In this document: in pieces, positions 8,154-16,360 of the stretch
How the letters are laid out: every line of letters starts with the position of its first letter
Numbering within the stretch: the first letter of the stretch is position 1
Assembly: GCA_910583835.1 (NCBI GenBank)
Contig: CAJTYM010000023.1
Location: 1 to 61,621, forward strand
Reading direction: 5' to 3'
DNA: 61,621 nucleotides
From: an uncultured Lachnospiraceae bacterium
GTDB taxonomy: Bacteria > Bacillota > Clostridia > Lachnospirales > Lachnospiraceae
Translations under genes and position numbers: made by a program
The notes under the pieces: model-generated
What the model was told of the DNA's origin: nothing
The model's database searches: none
The model's input: only the letters and a program-made list of their open reading frames with translations

Positions 8154-8585
8154 ATGAATACATGGTTGATTATGGTGAATGCAACAAAGTATAATCTTTT
8201 TGGAGCAGCTCGCAAATATGGTGATGGCATTCCGTGGTATTTTGATGGAACAAATGGAGCAGCGGTTGGTGATAAAGTCTTGTTTTATTTTACGAGTTCC
8301 GATCCATCACCTCATGATGAAGGATATGGAAAGAAAATTATAGATTCGTTGTATCAAAGGGTTGTATTTGAAGGAGTTATTTCTGAAATAGGTGCGGATT
8401 AATCCAAAGCAAACAGGGATTCTGAATATTGGGACAAAGAACAGGCAGAGCAACTAAGGCAAACTTGCAAAGAACTTGTTATTATTAAAATAGTAAAACC
8501 CCTTTACAATCAAAATATTAAAAGCAGTGCATTTAATCAAAACATTTGGGTTAAAAATAGGAAAACATATGTTGTAAAAATTTAA
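8154..8585 (+). pseudogene. EVE-like domain protein interrupted by an in-frame TAA
   Basis: The frame opens at ATG 8154 (AAAAGGGG upstream) and reads 82 residues to TAA at 8400-8402. It then continues without another stop for 60 more codons to TAA at 8583-8585, with composition and hydrophobicity like the first half. The opening (MNTWLI plus a GDKVLFYF core strand) resembles EVE-domain proteins, which bind modified bases; this is from memory and tentative. Together the halves would give about 143 residues, a normal EVE length. The simplest reading is a nonsense mutation. Stop-codon readthrough or a sequencing error are alternatives. A strong terminator follows at 8601. Confidence 0.55.
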
Positions 8586-8600
8586 TTTTATATATAGATT

Positions 8601-8638
8601 CCAGCCATCAAAAATAAAAAGGTGGCTGGTATTTTTTT
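8601..8638 (+). terminator. intrinsic terminator
   Basis: CCAGCCA (8601-8607) pairs with TGGCTGG (8623-8629) and is followed by TATTTTTTT. It separates the interrupted EVE-like gene from the LexA-box promoter immediately downstream. Confidence 0.85.
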
Positions 8639-8642
8639 ACGC

Positions 8643-8694
8643 TTGACAGAAGAACATACATTCGATATAATTGCACACAGAGAACAAATGTTCT
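8643..8694 (+). promoter_or_regulatory. SOS-type promoter with two LexA boxes
   Basis: A perfect sigma-A promoter, TTGACA (8643-8648), 17 bases, TATAAT (8666-8671). GAACATACATTC, one mismatch from the Firmicute LexA consensus GAAC-N4-GTTC, lies within the spacer. GAACAAATGTTC, an exact match, lies at about 8682-8693 just past the start point. LexA binding would block the promoter, and DNA damage would release it. Downstream are a small ORF (8794) and the helicase (8999). An open frame without a clear start occupies 8696-8794 between them. Confidence 0.7.
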
Positions 8695-8793
8695 AAAACG
8701 TATAGCAATACCATCTGTATTTGGCGGTACAGTGGTTGGAATATTGGCTATAATACACAGATTCAGGAATCCAGATGGAGTGAAAATTAAATA

Positions 8794-8940
8794 ATGGAAA
8801 TAATGAAAGAATTTAAAGTAATTCCAAAATGGGGGATTGCTTTAAGTGTTATTTTTTTACGCAAAAATCCTATTTCTTATGAAATAGATAGCAAAATTTT
8901 TAAGTTATTATTGTTTTTTGCAGTTTTGAGAAAAATGTAA
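8794..8940 (+). CDS. small hydrophobic ORF, 48 aa, low confidence
   Basis: An ATG at 8794 overlaps the TAA of an upstream open frame (TAATG), which suggests coupling. It encodes 48 residues with a hydrophobic, Phe/Leu-rich C-terminal half and a basic end. No strong ribosome-binding site is seen. It lies in the leader of the LexA-box promoter, so it would be damage-induced if real. It could equally be a decayed gene fragment. Confidence 0.3.
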   Translation: MEIMKEFKVIPKWGIALSVIFLRKNPISYEIDSKIFKLLLFFAVLRKM

Positions 8941-8998
8941 AAGCGGATGGAGAAGTAAAGAGTAGAAAATGATTGAATGATTGGAGGATGGATTTATA

Positions 8999-11305
8999 AT
9001 GGTGGATTTATTTGGACATAATCAAAAGGCGTTTCAAGAAATAAACAAAATGATTGAATCTGGAATAAAGAGGATTATTACTCCAAGGGCAACTGGCAGT
9101 GGCAAAACATATTTAATGGGCGCATTGGCTGAAAAGTTTAATGATATGCCTAAACTTGTGTTAGAACCGACAAGACCTTTATTGAATAGTATCAAAGAGA
9201 AGTTTGACGAGTTTGGTGTTATGAGTACGGATTTTATGACATACCAGAAATTGATTCGTATGAGTGATGAAGATATTGCTGCTATGGACTATAAACTGAT
9301 TTTTCTTGATGAATGTCATCATGGGACAGCACCAGTTTGGGGAAAGAAAATTGATTGTATGATGGCAACACACTCTGACAGCATTATTTTTGGGACAAGT
9401 GCGACAACTGTTAGGAATGATGGTGTGAATGTAGTAGAAACAATTTTTGAGGGTAATGTCATAGGCGAATTGCCACTTTCCACGGCAATTGCAAGAAAGG
9501 TGCTTCCTTGTCCTAAGTATATCACTGCTATATATAGGCTTGATGATGAATTTGAGAAGCTAAAAAAGCGTATTGCGGCTTCAACGAATACAAAAGATGG
9601 GAAGAAAGAGTTTTACTGTAAAATGCAAGAAATGAAGCAGCATTTTGAGAAGAGTTATGGGATTCCCTTGATTTTAAATAAATATGTCAAGGTGCGAAAT
9701 GGCAAATATTTAGTGTTTTGCAAGGATAAGAAACATTTAGATTCTATGCGTAATGTTGTGGTTGATTGGTTTAGAACGGCAGGTGTAAAAGATATACATA
9801 GTTACGCCGTTTATTCTGACTATCCAGATAAAGAAAAGGATTATAAGGAATTTTGTGAGGAAAATAGTGATTCCTTGAAGCTCCTGTTTAGCATAAATAT
9901 GCTCAATGAAGGCTTGCATATTGAAGATATTTCAGGTGTATTGATGCTCAGAACGACAAGAAGTAATCTGATATATCTTCAGCAATTAGGACGTTTATTG
10001 GAAGCTGGGAATATGGATAAATATTTGTTGGTGTTTGATTTTGTCAATAATTTTTCAAGTGTTAATGATGGTGTTGGATTGTTAAAAGAGATTAAAGATG
10101 CTGTTGCAAGAGAGAAGGAAAGTGCTCCTGATTTTGATGATAGTGAGTTTGAAGATGTTGATACATTTTTTGTGTTGGAACAGGTTGTCGAGATACAGGA
10201 AATGTTTAAAGAGATTGAGGGGAGGTTGGAAGGAAGTTGGGATTTATATATAAAAGCATTGAAACAATATAAGGAGAGGGAAGGGGATTGCTTAGTGCCT
10301 CCGAAGCATATAGAAATTTTAGGCGATACGGGCGTAAGTTTAGGTCAGTGGTGCTTGAAAATTAGAAATGAGAATAATACCAAGAGAGGAAATTATTTAT
10401 TAACTGATGAAATGAGAGAACAACTAAATAAGGAAGGATTTATTTGGAATGCAAATGTATATCGTTTTAAGGCCAATATAATGAAGATAGTGAATTATCG
10501 TCAGACATGCGGTGAATATCCAAAGGTAAGTGAAAAGAATATAGGGAGTTTCATACTTAAAGAAAAGAAAGCCATGAAAAGGCAAAATTATCCGGAGTGG
10601 AAAATAGAGATAATAGAAAGATATATACCTGATTTTTCATGGGATTATAATAGTGAAAAAATGTTTGAGAGATTTATTTATTATGCAAATATGTATAAGA
10701 AAAGATTTGGACATTTAAATATTAGATTTGATGATGTTATTGATGGATATAATATAGGTGCTAAATTAGGTCATTTAAATAGTAATAATATTTCTAAGGA
10801 TAAAATTGACAAACTTAAAGAGATGGGAGTTTTAATAGAGAATAGACTTCAATATAGATTTGATAAAAAAATGGAACTGGCAAGGGAAGCTGTAAAGGAA
10901 GGTATTGTAATAAGAAACACGAATTCCAATTATAGAGGTGAAGATTTTTATCATTGGATTACAAGAACGGTTAGGGTTAAATATAAAAACAATGAATTAA
11001 CAAGAGAACAAGTAAATATCATAGAAAAATTAATAAATAAATCGCTAGATAATTTATTTAGGGAAAATTTAGCAATGCCAACAAAAGTTGTTGATATTAT
11101 TAATAACAAGGAAATTGGGATCTTTAAAACAAGGCAATGTGCAGCAAAACATATAAAAGAGAAATATGGTTTTAATTTAACAAATGGAACTATTAATAGT
11201 CGTTTATATGGAAAAGTCACCACTCCATACAAGGGACGTTTCATGTTTTATTATGCAACAGATGAAGAAGTGAAAAAGTATTTGGAAGAAAATAGTGTAA
11301 GTTGA
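8999..11305 (+). CDS. SF2 DNA/RNA helicase with helicase-associated repeats
   Basis: 768 residues. The SF2 core occupies about residues 1-400: Walker A ATGSGKT (K36), DECH box (104-107), the GTSAT motif III, and motif VI as QQLGRLLEAG. The C-terminal 350 residues contain helicase-associated (HA) type segments with conserved Trp and GxxLGxW patterns, probably nucleic-acid binding. Such proteins use ATP to move on or remodel DNA. I start at ATG 8999, with GGAGG at 8983-8987; the upstream TTG at 8981 precedes that site. It is followed after about 175 bases by the putative RNA polymerase, so the two may serve element replication or transcription together. A LexA-type promoter lies about 330 bases upstream. 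Confidence 0.85.
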   Translation: MVDLFGHNQKAFQEINKMIESGIKRIITPRATGSGKTYLMGALAEKFNDMPKLVLEPTRPLLNSIKEKFDEFGVMSTDFMTYQKLIRMSDEDIAAMDYKLIFLDECHHGTAPVWGKKIDCMMATHSDSIIFGTSATTVRNDGVNVVETIFEGNVIGELPLSTAIARKVLPCPKYITAIYRLDDEFEKLKKRIAASTNTKDGKKEFYCKMQEMKQHFEKSYGIPLILNKYVKVRNGKYLVFCKDKKHLDSMRNVVVDWFRTAGVKDIHSYAVYSDYPDKEKDYKEFCEENSDSLKLLFSINMLNEGLHIEDISGVLMLRTTRSNLIYLQQLGRLLEAGNMDKYLLVFDFVNNFSSVNDGVGLLKEIKDAVAREKESAPDFDDSEFEDVDTFFVLEQVVEIQEMFKEIEGRLEGSWDLYIKALKQYKEREGDCLVPPKHIEILGDTGVSLGQWCLKIRNENNTKRGNYLLTDEMREQLNKEGFIWNANVYRFKANIMKIVNYRQTCGEYPKVSEKNIGSFILKEKKAMKRQNYPEWKIEIIERYIPDFSWDYNSEKMFERFIYYANMYKKRFGHLNIRFDDVIDGYNIGAKLGHLNSNNISKDKIDKLKEMGVLIENRLQYRFDKKMELAREAVKEGIVIRNTNSNYRGEDFYHWITRTVRVKYKNNELTREQVNIIEKLINKSLDNLFRENLAMPTKVVDIINNKEIGIFKTRQCAAKHIKEKYGFNLTNGTINSRLYGKVTTPYKGRFMFYYATDEEVKKYLEENSVS

Positions 11306-11480
11306 TTTTTTATAACAGGACAAGCCTTTTGGAGTTACGAAATTATTTCGTGACTTCAATTAGCTAATCTTGATTGTATGGATTATGCGTTAAGATGTGT
11401 AATTTTAATTGGAGAAAAGAGAAGTATATAATGTAAGCATTTGTTGTGGATAATGATTGAATTGTTGTGGAGGGATGGAT

Positions 11481-14400
11481 TTGGATAAACCAAGAAGAGT
11501 AAGGATTTACAAATTAAGTACATTCGATACATTTACAGATGAAGAACGTGCATTAAACGAAGCCTATAAGAAAGCATCGGCAACACAAAGACAAGTATTG
11601 AAAAAAATTAGGGATGAAAAAATTGCTTCTTATAAAGGCATAAGGAGAATCGACAGAAAAAAACTTTATACATATGAATATGATAAAGAAGGAAAGCCGA
11701 TTGATGCGTCTGAAACAGAAAATGCAAATAAGCAGATTGCATTGTTTGAAAGTGAAATGGTTCGTTATACAGGGCATCCGTTAAATGATTTTCCCCTTAT
11801 TATGGAAATCGTATATATGAAGATAGCAAACCAGGCGCTTATCTTTAACCAGATATTAGAAAGAGGGCTGTTGATTGATGGGAAAAAATATATTTTCTAT
11901 ACTGCCACAACAAATCAGATGAAGAACAGTGAGTTTGTTTTGGTTCGTGAAGATTTCTATAATAAAAATGAAAAGAAATTCATGTGTGGGCTTACTGACG
12001 ATATTATTAATCAAAAGGGTGGTTGTAACAGAGGAAAGTATTTGGCATACAAAGGGCTTCCATTATCTGCATCCATTAACCCGGAAGGATATGAGATAGA
12101 CATTGACAAATGTCTGGTTGTGCCGGATTTTGAAACTACAATCAATGAGGAAGTGGAATGTATTGACATAGACCACGATAATAAAAAATTTATAGGAATA
12201 GAGCGGAGAAAAGAAAATATCCCTATCCCTCAAACGGATGGAGCCGGTATGTTCCTTCCCGGTGTGCTTCCGGCTTCAGCGCAGATCAGATGTGCGCATT
12301 TGAAAGGTGCTGTATTCCCTTTTGATTTCCGAAAATTTTTAGAACAGGAAGAAGTGGAGGGCGTAAAGCCTAATCCTGTCATAATGGATGCATGGGAAAA
12401 GAAACATGATATTATAAAGGAAGACATTCATGTGATTTTTACAGCGTCACAGTTAAAGATGTGGAAATGTTATAATTCATGGGAAGATTATAAAAAAGAA
12501 TTTCATGAAAACGGTATGCGTATTGCAGTCAATAAATTTGCAGACACAAACCCCAAGGGGTATGCTAAGACAAGCTACCAGTTTATACAGACACTGTCTT
12601 CTGAAAAACTGACAGATGGAAAACTGGAAGAACTTTGTGCCGATACAATAGAATATTTGGACAAACTAAAAACAGATTTAGATACCATGATTAAAATTGC
12701 CAGTAAAGAGGATGATTATATAATCTTGTCATTGGAGCAGTATAAAGAATTGGTATATGATGAATATATCCAAAGTAAACTAGAAAGCAAATTTAAAAGT
12801 GAAAGGAACGATGCAAGAGGGAATAAGCTGATTTTGAAGGATTCATTGTATAGCTATATCTGTCCTGATTTATATGCATTCTGCACATGGCTGTTTTGTG
12901 GTGTAGATAATCCAAAGGGTATTATTCCGCGTAATTATGTATACAACAGTTTTTACAATGGTAAGTCGTATGATGTTGTGGACTGCCTGAGAAGCCCCCA
13001 TTTATATGTAGAACATGGAATACGCAATCTGGTAAAGGATGAAATATTAGAAAAATGCAAAGAATGGTTCGATGATTATGACACCATTGTCAGCAGCCAT
13101 GACTTATTATGCAGGTTACTTATGTTTGATGTGGATGGTGATGAAATCCTCCTGACACCTAATAAGGCATTGATAGAATGTGTGCCGGATGATATTGTCC
13201 CATTGTACTATATACCTTTTGAAGCCACAAAATCAGAAATAAACAATAAAGCGGTATATGATGCGATAATTTCATGCATGGAGAATACACAGATAGGCGA
13301 TATTTCCAATGTGATGACGAAGAATTACAATAATCCTGACACTGATATGGCGTTTAACAAGGTTATGTGCTGTTACAATAACCTGTCCATTGACTATCCG
13401 AAAACACAGAATATTGTGAATCTTGGAATATATGAAGAAAAATATAATGCTTTGAAAGCAGAAAAAAATCCATATATCTTTGTCTATGCGAAAGGCAAAA
13501 GCAAGGATTCATGTAAGGCGTTAGGTGAAAGCAATACTGACAGGGTATGTAAATATATACATAAGCATACAGGCAACAAAAAGTATGCATGGAAGGATTC
13601 GGGGAAAAAATTTAATCCATCCATCCTGTTTAACAATGAAAACCCTGTTAAAATAGAAGAAGGGAAGTATAGGGAATTAGAGAAAGTGATGTTTGTGCTT
13701 AAAATGAAAGAGCGTGCATTAGTTTCCGGTATAAATGAAGCGGCAAAGGAAATGGGGAAGTCTGAAGGATGGAGAGAAAAAGAAAGCCAATATGATGTAT
13801 TCTATTATATGTGTGAAAAGCTCATTATGAATATTTTTGACACCAGGGAGGAGGCTGCTGAATATCTGCTTGATATGGAATACCTGCAAAGAGAAAATGA
13901 GCATAAGAGCAAAAATATCTTATGGAACTGTTTTGGCGATCTGGTTTATAAGAATATATGTAATAACTTATGCCTTGCAAATGTCAGGCAGAGGAAGAAA
14001 CATTATGAAACCAGCATAACAACTATTAAAAAGGCAGAGGAGAAAGCGGTTGAGATTTTAAAATTCATGGCTGACAGTCCGGTTGAGATATATAAGGAGG
14101 AAGTAGACTGGATAAATAATTTGTCTTACAGGCGTGGGTGCAGTTTGGACAGGGAATTATTGTACATACTATTGGTGCTGAGTAAACGTAATAATGGGAT
14201 ATTTAAAATTTATATCAACCAAAAGAAGAAAATTACATGCAGTACGGTTGATAAATGGTTAGGCGATGGCGTGTGTATTTGTAAAAATGGTTTGATGCGT
14301 TTACAGAAAATAGGTGTAATATCCGTTAAAACTGTAAAGCGAAAACACCATGAAATAGAAGTGTTTGCGCCAGAATTTAAAACAAAAAACATTGCTTTCT

Positions 14401-14573
14401 CAGTCAGCCAAAAGAATCCATTAGTTGATTTCTATAAATATAATGGGGAAAGAAAGATTGGAGAGTGTGTTATTTGCGGAAGGAATTTTATTAAAGTTGG
14501 GAATATGATGACATGTGGGGAAAATTGTAGTAGGGAAAACCGGAAACGGAATAAAAGAAAATATTCTGCATGA
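11481..14573 (+). CDS. putative single-chain two-barrel RNA polymerase (YonO/QDE-1-like)
   Basis: 1030 residues from TTG 11481, which sits 6 bases after GGAGGG; ATG 11475 abuts that site and TTG 11457 precedes it. Motifs occur in the order known for the eukaryotic RdRP/YonO superfamily: TDGAG with a following LPG (D253 region), QIRCAHLKG (K275) in the first double-psi barrel, DVDGD (550-554), the metal-binding aspartate signature, in the second, and IDYPKTQ (637-643), matching the family's VDFxKTG. A C-terminal extension has a winged-helix-like stretch and a C4 zinc finger (C996, C999, C1012, C1016). SPbeta YonO is a DNA-dependent polymerase for phage late genes, so by analogy this enzyme may transcribe part of the element. 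The motif reading is mine; no alignment was run. The alternative is an unrelated replication protein with chance motifs, which I consider unlikely. Confidence 0.75.
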   Translation: MDKPRRVRIYKLSTFDTFTDEERALNEAYKKASATQRQVLKKIRDEKIASYKGIRRIDRKKLYTYEYDKEGKPIDASETENANKQIALFESEMVRYTGHPLNDFPLIMEIVYMKIANQALIFNQILERGLLIDGKKYIFYTATTNQMKNSEFVLVREDFYNKNEKKFMCGLTDDIINQKGGCNRGKYLAYKGLPLSASINPEGYEIDIDKCLVVPDFETTINEEVECIDIDHDNKKFIGIERRKENIPIPQTDGAGMFLPGVLPASAQIRCAHLKGAVFPFDFRKFLEQEEVEGVKPNPVIMDAWEKKHDIIKEDIHVIFTASQLKMWKCYNSWEDYKKEFHENGMRIAVNKFADTNPKGYAKTSYQFIQTLSSEKLTDGKLEELCADTIEYLDKLKTDLDTMIKIASKEDDYIILSLEQYKELVYDEYIQSKLESKFKSERNDARGNKLILKDSLYSYICPDLYAFCTWLFCGVDNPKGIIPRNYVYNSFYNGKSYDVVDCLRSPHLYVEHGIRNLVKDEILEKCKEWFDDYDTIVSSHDLLCRLLMFDVDGDEILLTPNKALIECVPDDIVPLYYIPFEATKSEINNKAVYDAIISCMENTQIGDISNVMTKNYNNPDTDMAFNKVMCCYNNLSIDYPKTQNIVNLGIYEEKYNALKAEKNPYIFVYAKGKSKDSCKALGESNTDRVCKYIHKHTGNKKYAWKDSGKKFNPSILFNNENPVKIEEGKYRELEKVMFVLKMKERALVSGINEAAKEMGKSEGWREKESQYDVFYYMCEKLIMNIFDTREEAAEYLLDMEYLQRENEHKSKNILWNCFGDLVYKNICNNLCLANVRQRKKHYETSITTIKKAEEKAVEILKFMADSPVEIYKEEVDWINNLSYRRGCSLDRELLYILLVLSKRNNGIFKIYINQKKKITCSTVDKWLGDGVCICKNGLMRLQKIGVISVKTVKRKHHEIEVFAPEFKTKNIAFSVSQKNPLVDFYKYNGERKIGECVICGRNFIKVGNMMTCGENCSRENRKRNKRKYSA

Positions 14574-14603
14574 AAAATTGGGACTTTTAAATTTTCATGA
14601 TAG

Positions 14604-14638
14604 GTCTGCAAAGCCAGTAAAATCAAGGGTTTGCAGAC
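14604..14638 (+). terminator. hairpin after the polymerase gene, possible terminator
   Basis: GTCTGCAAA (14604-14612) pairs with TTTGCAGAC (14630-14638). No T run follows, so termination is uncertain. An AT-rich dyad (ATGAAAA with TTTTCAT) overlaps the polymerase stop just upstream. Confidence 0.45.
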
Positions 14639-14723
14639 TTGGGAATAAAAGTGTCAATAGTTAGTAGGGAGAGGGAGTAACTGTCTCACCAACAATTCAT
14701 ACATATAACATTGAGGAGGTAAC

Positions 14724-14921
14724 ATGAGCCAAAACCAAAATGAGTTAAGGGAAAAACTAAATATTACCATTGCATCCGGTCTTGTTGCCAAAGCGATTGC
14801 TGCTAAAACTGGGATAGCAACGGATTATCTTTCGCGGTTTAAAAATGGGCATATATGTCTGTGCGAAGATGATGCTGACAGGCTTGAAGCATACTTGGAC
14901 AAGGTTGTAATACCTGATTAG
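14724..14921 (+). CDS. small helix-turn-helix protein, 65 aa
   Basis: ATG 14724 with GAGGAGGT 6 bases upstream, a very strong site. The protein has the layout LREKL, VAKAIAAKTGI (helices 2-3), LSRFKNG (recognition helix), then a C-terminal LEAYLD helix: an XRE-like minimal HTH. It is a paralogue of the protein at 15336 and related to the one at 6823. It lies directly before a dense hairpin array (14923-15257), and its stop codon abuts the first stem, so it may regulate or bind that region. Confidence 0.7.
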   Translation: MSQNQNELREKLNITIASGLVAKAIAAKTGIATDYLSRFKNGHICLCEDDADRLEAYLDKVVIPD

Positions 14922-14922
14922 G

Positions 14923-15290
14923 TAATAACTGCACTATGCAGATTATTATAAAAAGTTACTGTTTTGAATACCGTACTATGACGGCGTAGGGGAAGCATGG
15001 CAGCATTGTGGAAAAGGCTGTCCTGCAAAATTCCCCTTGCCAAACGCCAACTGCTGCATATAGCAGTTTTATATAAATTCATCTAATTAAAAATTCATCC
15101 AGGCTGGTGTGTGCCTAAAAACCACATCAGTCAATCGTGCCGCTCCACAGGCACGTAAAAATCATCCAAAACAATAACAAATGAAAATCCTGGCATACTC
15201 CACCATATGCCAGGTCGCCCAGCCGATATATGGAGCCTCAACAACTCCGGGCTGGGTGGGTAGTACGAAGAATTAAAAATTTTTTTTGAT
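14923..15290 (+). ncRNA. array of seven hairpins: candidate structured RNA or replication locus
   Basis: Successive stems are CTGCA-CTA-TGCAG with TAATAA flanks (14923-14948); GGCGT/ACGCC enclosing AGGGGAA/TTCCCCT (14983-15048); AACTGCT/AGCAGTT (15049-15068); CTGGTGTG/CACATCAG (15104-15130); CGTGCC/GGCACG (15136-15155); CCTGGCATA/TATGCCAGG (15189-15214); GCCCAGCC/GGCTGGGT enclosing GGAG/CTCC (15217-15257). A run of eight T follows at 15280-15287. The loops at 15142 and 15198 both carry CTCCA, complementary to TGGAG at 15231, so loop-loop contacts are possible. No coding frame fits. It lies between two paralogous HTH genes. I cannot match it to a named RNA class. A double-stranded or single-strand replication origin is the main alternative. 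Confidence 0.5.
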
Positions 15291-15335
15291 ACAAAAATAG
15301 GATATTACAAGTGTATTGCAGAGAAAGGAGAAAAT

Positions 15336-15515
15336 ATGCCTACACAGCAGGAAGTTAGGGAAAAACTTATAAAAGTTGCTGAAAGAGAAAAACAGACTTA
15401 TATCGCTAAACAAATTGGTATGCCTAAAAAGGCATTATCAGCGTTTAAGGTAGGTCGCAAGGATTTATGGCCTGAGCATTTAATCAAATTAAATGATTAT
15501 CTGGATAACCACTAA
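15336..15515 (+). CDS. small helix-turn-helix protein, 59 aa
   Basis: ATG 15336 with AAAGGAG 5 bases upstream. The layout matches the 14724 protein: VREKL, YIAKQIGM (helices 2-3), ALSAFKVG (recognition helix), LIKLNDYLDNH. Both genes flank the hairpin array, and an A-rich tract follows. Probably a DNA-binding regulator or plasmid-type copy-control or initiation accessory protein; that role is inferred only from location. Confidence 0.65.
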   Translation: MPTQQEVREKLIKVAEREKQTYIAKQIGMPKKALSAFKVGRKDLWPEHLIKLNDYLDNH

Positions 15516-15826
15516 TTAAACTTAGATTTAGCAGCCAAATAAACCAAGCAAATCATTTCACAGAAATTCAAATTCTGAAAATGAACATTTAATCTGAAAA
15601 TCAAAAAGTAAAAAATCCAAATATAATGAAAACTGAATATAGTGTAAATATGCAGAAATCAAAAATTCTGCAAAAAACAACCTAAAATCGAAAAAAATCA
15701 TTAAAAAATGAAAAAAATAAGCAAAATTTAAGCATTTTGAAGAAAACTGAAAAACCTGTATGTTGTTGGATGATGATGTGAAATAGTGGAGATAAAAAAT
15801 TCTGATATGGGGAAAGGAAGATATTT
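15516..15826. other. A-rich noncoding tract on the plus strand
   Basis: No gene is seen. The plus strand is strikingly A-rich and T-poor, with short repeats such as TCTGAAAAT (twice, near 15575 and 15592) and AAATCAAAAA. The composition suggests easily melted DNA. Together with the adjacent hairpin array and HTH genes it would fit an unwinding element of a replication origin, but no iterons or DnaA boxes are evident. Confidence 0.35.
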
Positions 15827-15988
15827 ATGGACAACGAGAAAAAAGAAACTGCCATCCAGAATGGACAGCAGTCAAATGAAAAAGAAGTTTTTCTGAAAGA
15901 ATTCAGGGAACTGAATAAAAACCTGAAAGAAATATCTGAAACGCTTATGTATATGTCAATATATGGCTTTAATGCCAGAATTAGTTGA
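15827..15988 (+). CDS. small acidic helical protein, 53 aa
   Basis: ATG 15827 with GGAAAGGAAG 6-7 bases upstream. The sequence is highly charged at the N-terminus, then a clear amphipathic helix (residues 20-45) with Leu/Ile at heptad-like spacing, so a short coiled coil is likely. The stop TGA directly abuts the ATG of the next small gene at 15989. Not recognised. Confidence 0.5.
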   Translation: MDNEKKETAIQNGQQSNEKEVFLKEFRELNKNLKEISETLMYMSIYGFNARIS

Positions 15989-16162
15989 ATGTCAATTGTT
16001 ATCCAACCATGCAAAACCGCGCAATGTAACATCTGTCACCACGGCAGAGACAATACATATGTAGATTCCTGTCGAAATATTATGTCTTCTGTCAGGGAAG
16101 TGAGGGCATATAGTCATATAAGCTATGCCATTAATATAGAAGAAACACAATTGCATGGTTGA
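15989..16162 (+). CDS. small cysteine protein, 57 aa
   Basis: The ATG follows the preceding stop with no gap, suggesting translational coupling. Cysteines at 8, 13, 16 and 28 with nearby histidines (CNICHH) suggest a small zinc-binding fold. There is no separate ribosome-binding site. The gene lies in a run of three small cysteine-rich ORFs before the tape measure gene. Not recognised, and the call rests on the open frame and coupling. Confidence 0.4.
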   Translation: MSIVIQPCKTAQCNICHHGRDNTYVDSCRNIMSSVREVRAYSHISYAINIEETQLHG

Positions 16163-16237
16163 AGAAACGGATTGGAGGTGGTATAATGATTGCAAGGTAA
16201 GACATGGAAGAAAATGGATATTGGGGAGGTGTGAGGG

Positions 16238-16360
16238 ATGAAGGTTGTATGCGAGAAATGCGAATCAAGTTTCAAGTTTGAAGCGGTAAAGGATATGGAA
16301 TGTTGCCCTGTGTGTGGGGCTTCTTTTAGTGAGAATGGGGGGCAGAAAAAAATAACTTGA
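16238..16360 (+). CDS. zinc-ribbon microprotein, 40 aa
   Basis: ATG 16238 with GGGGAGGTG upstream. Two CxxC pairs, CEKC (5-8) and CPVC (23-26, preceded by another Cys), in a classic short zinc-ribbon spacing. The stop TGA overlaps the TTG start of the next gene (TTGA). Such microproteins often bind nucleic acid or other proteins. Function unknown. Confidence 0.55.
   Translation: MKVVCEKCESSFKFEAVKDMECCPVCGASFSENGGQKKIT

Noticed and set aside
8696..8794. Upstream open frame ending in a hydrophobic segment (GTVVGILAII)
   Set aside because: No start codon with a ribosome-binding site. It may be a gene remnant, so it is only mentioned under the SOS promoter.
11457..11480. Upstream TTG/ATG starts for the polymerase-like gene
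   Set aside because: They precede or abut the GGAGGG site. TTG 11481 has usable spacing and the upstream residues are Cys/Gly-rich without family sense.
14923..15290. Retron msr-msd or group II intron
   Set aside because: No reverse transcriptase is nearby and no domain V-like hairpin or branching G motif was found.
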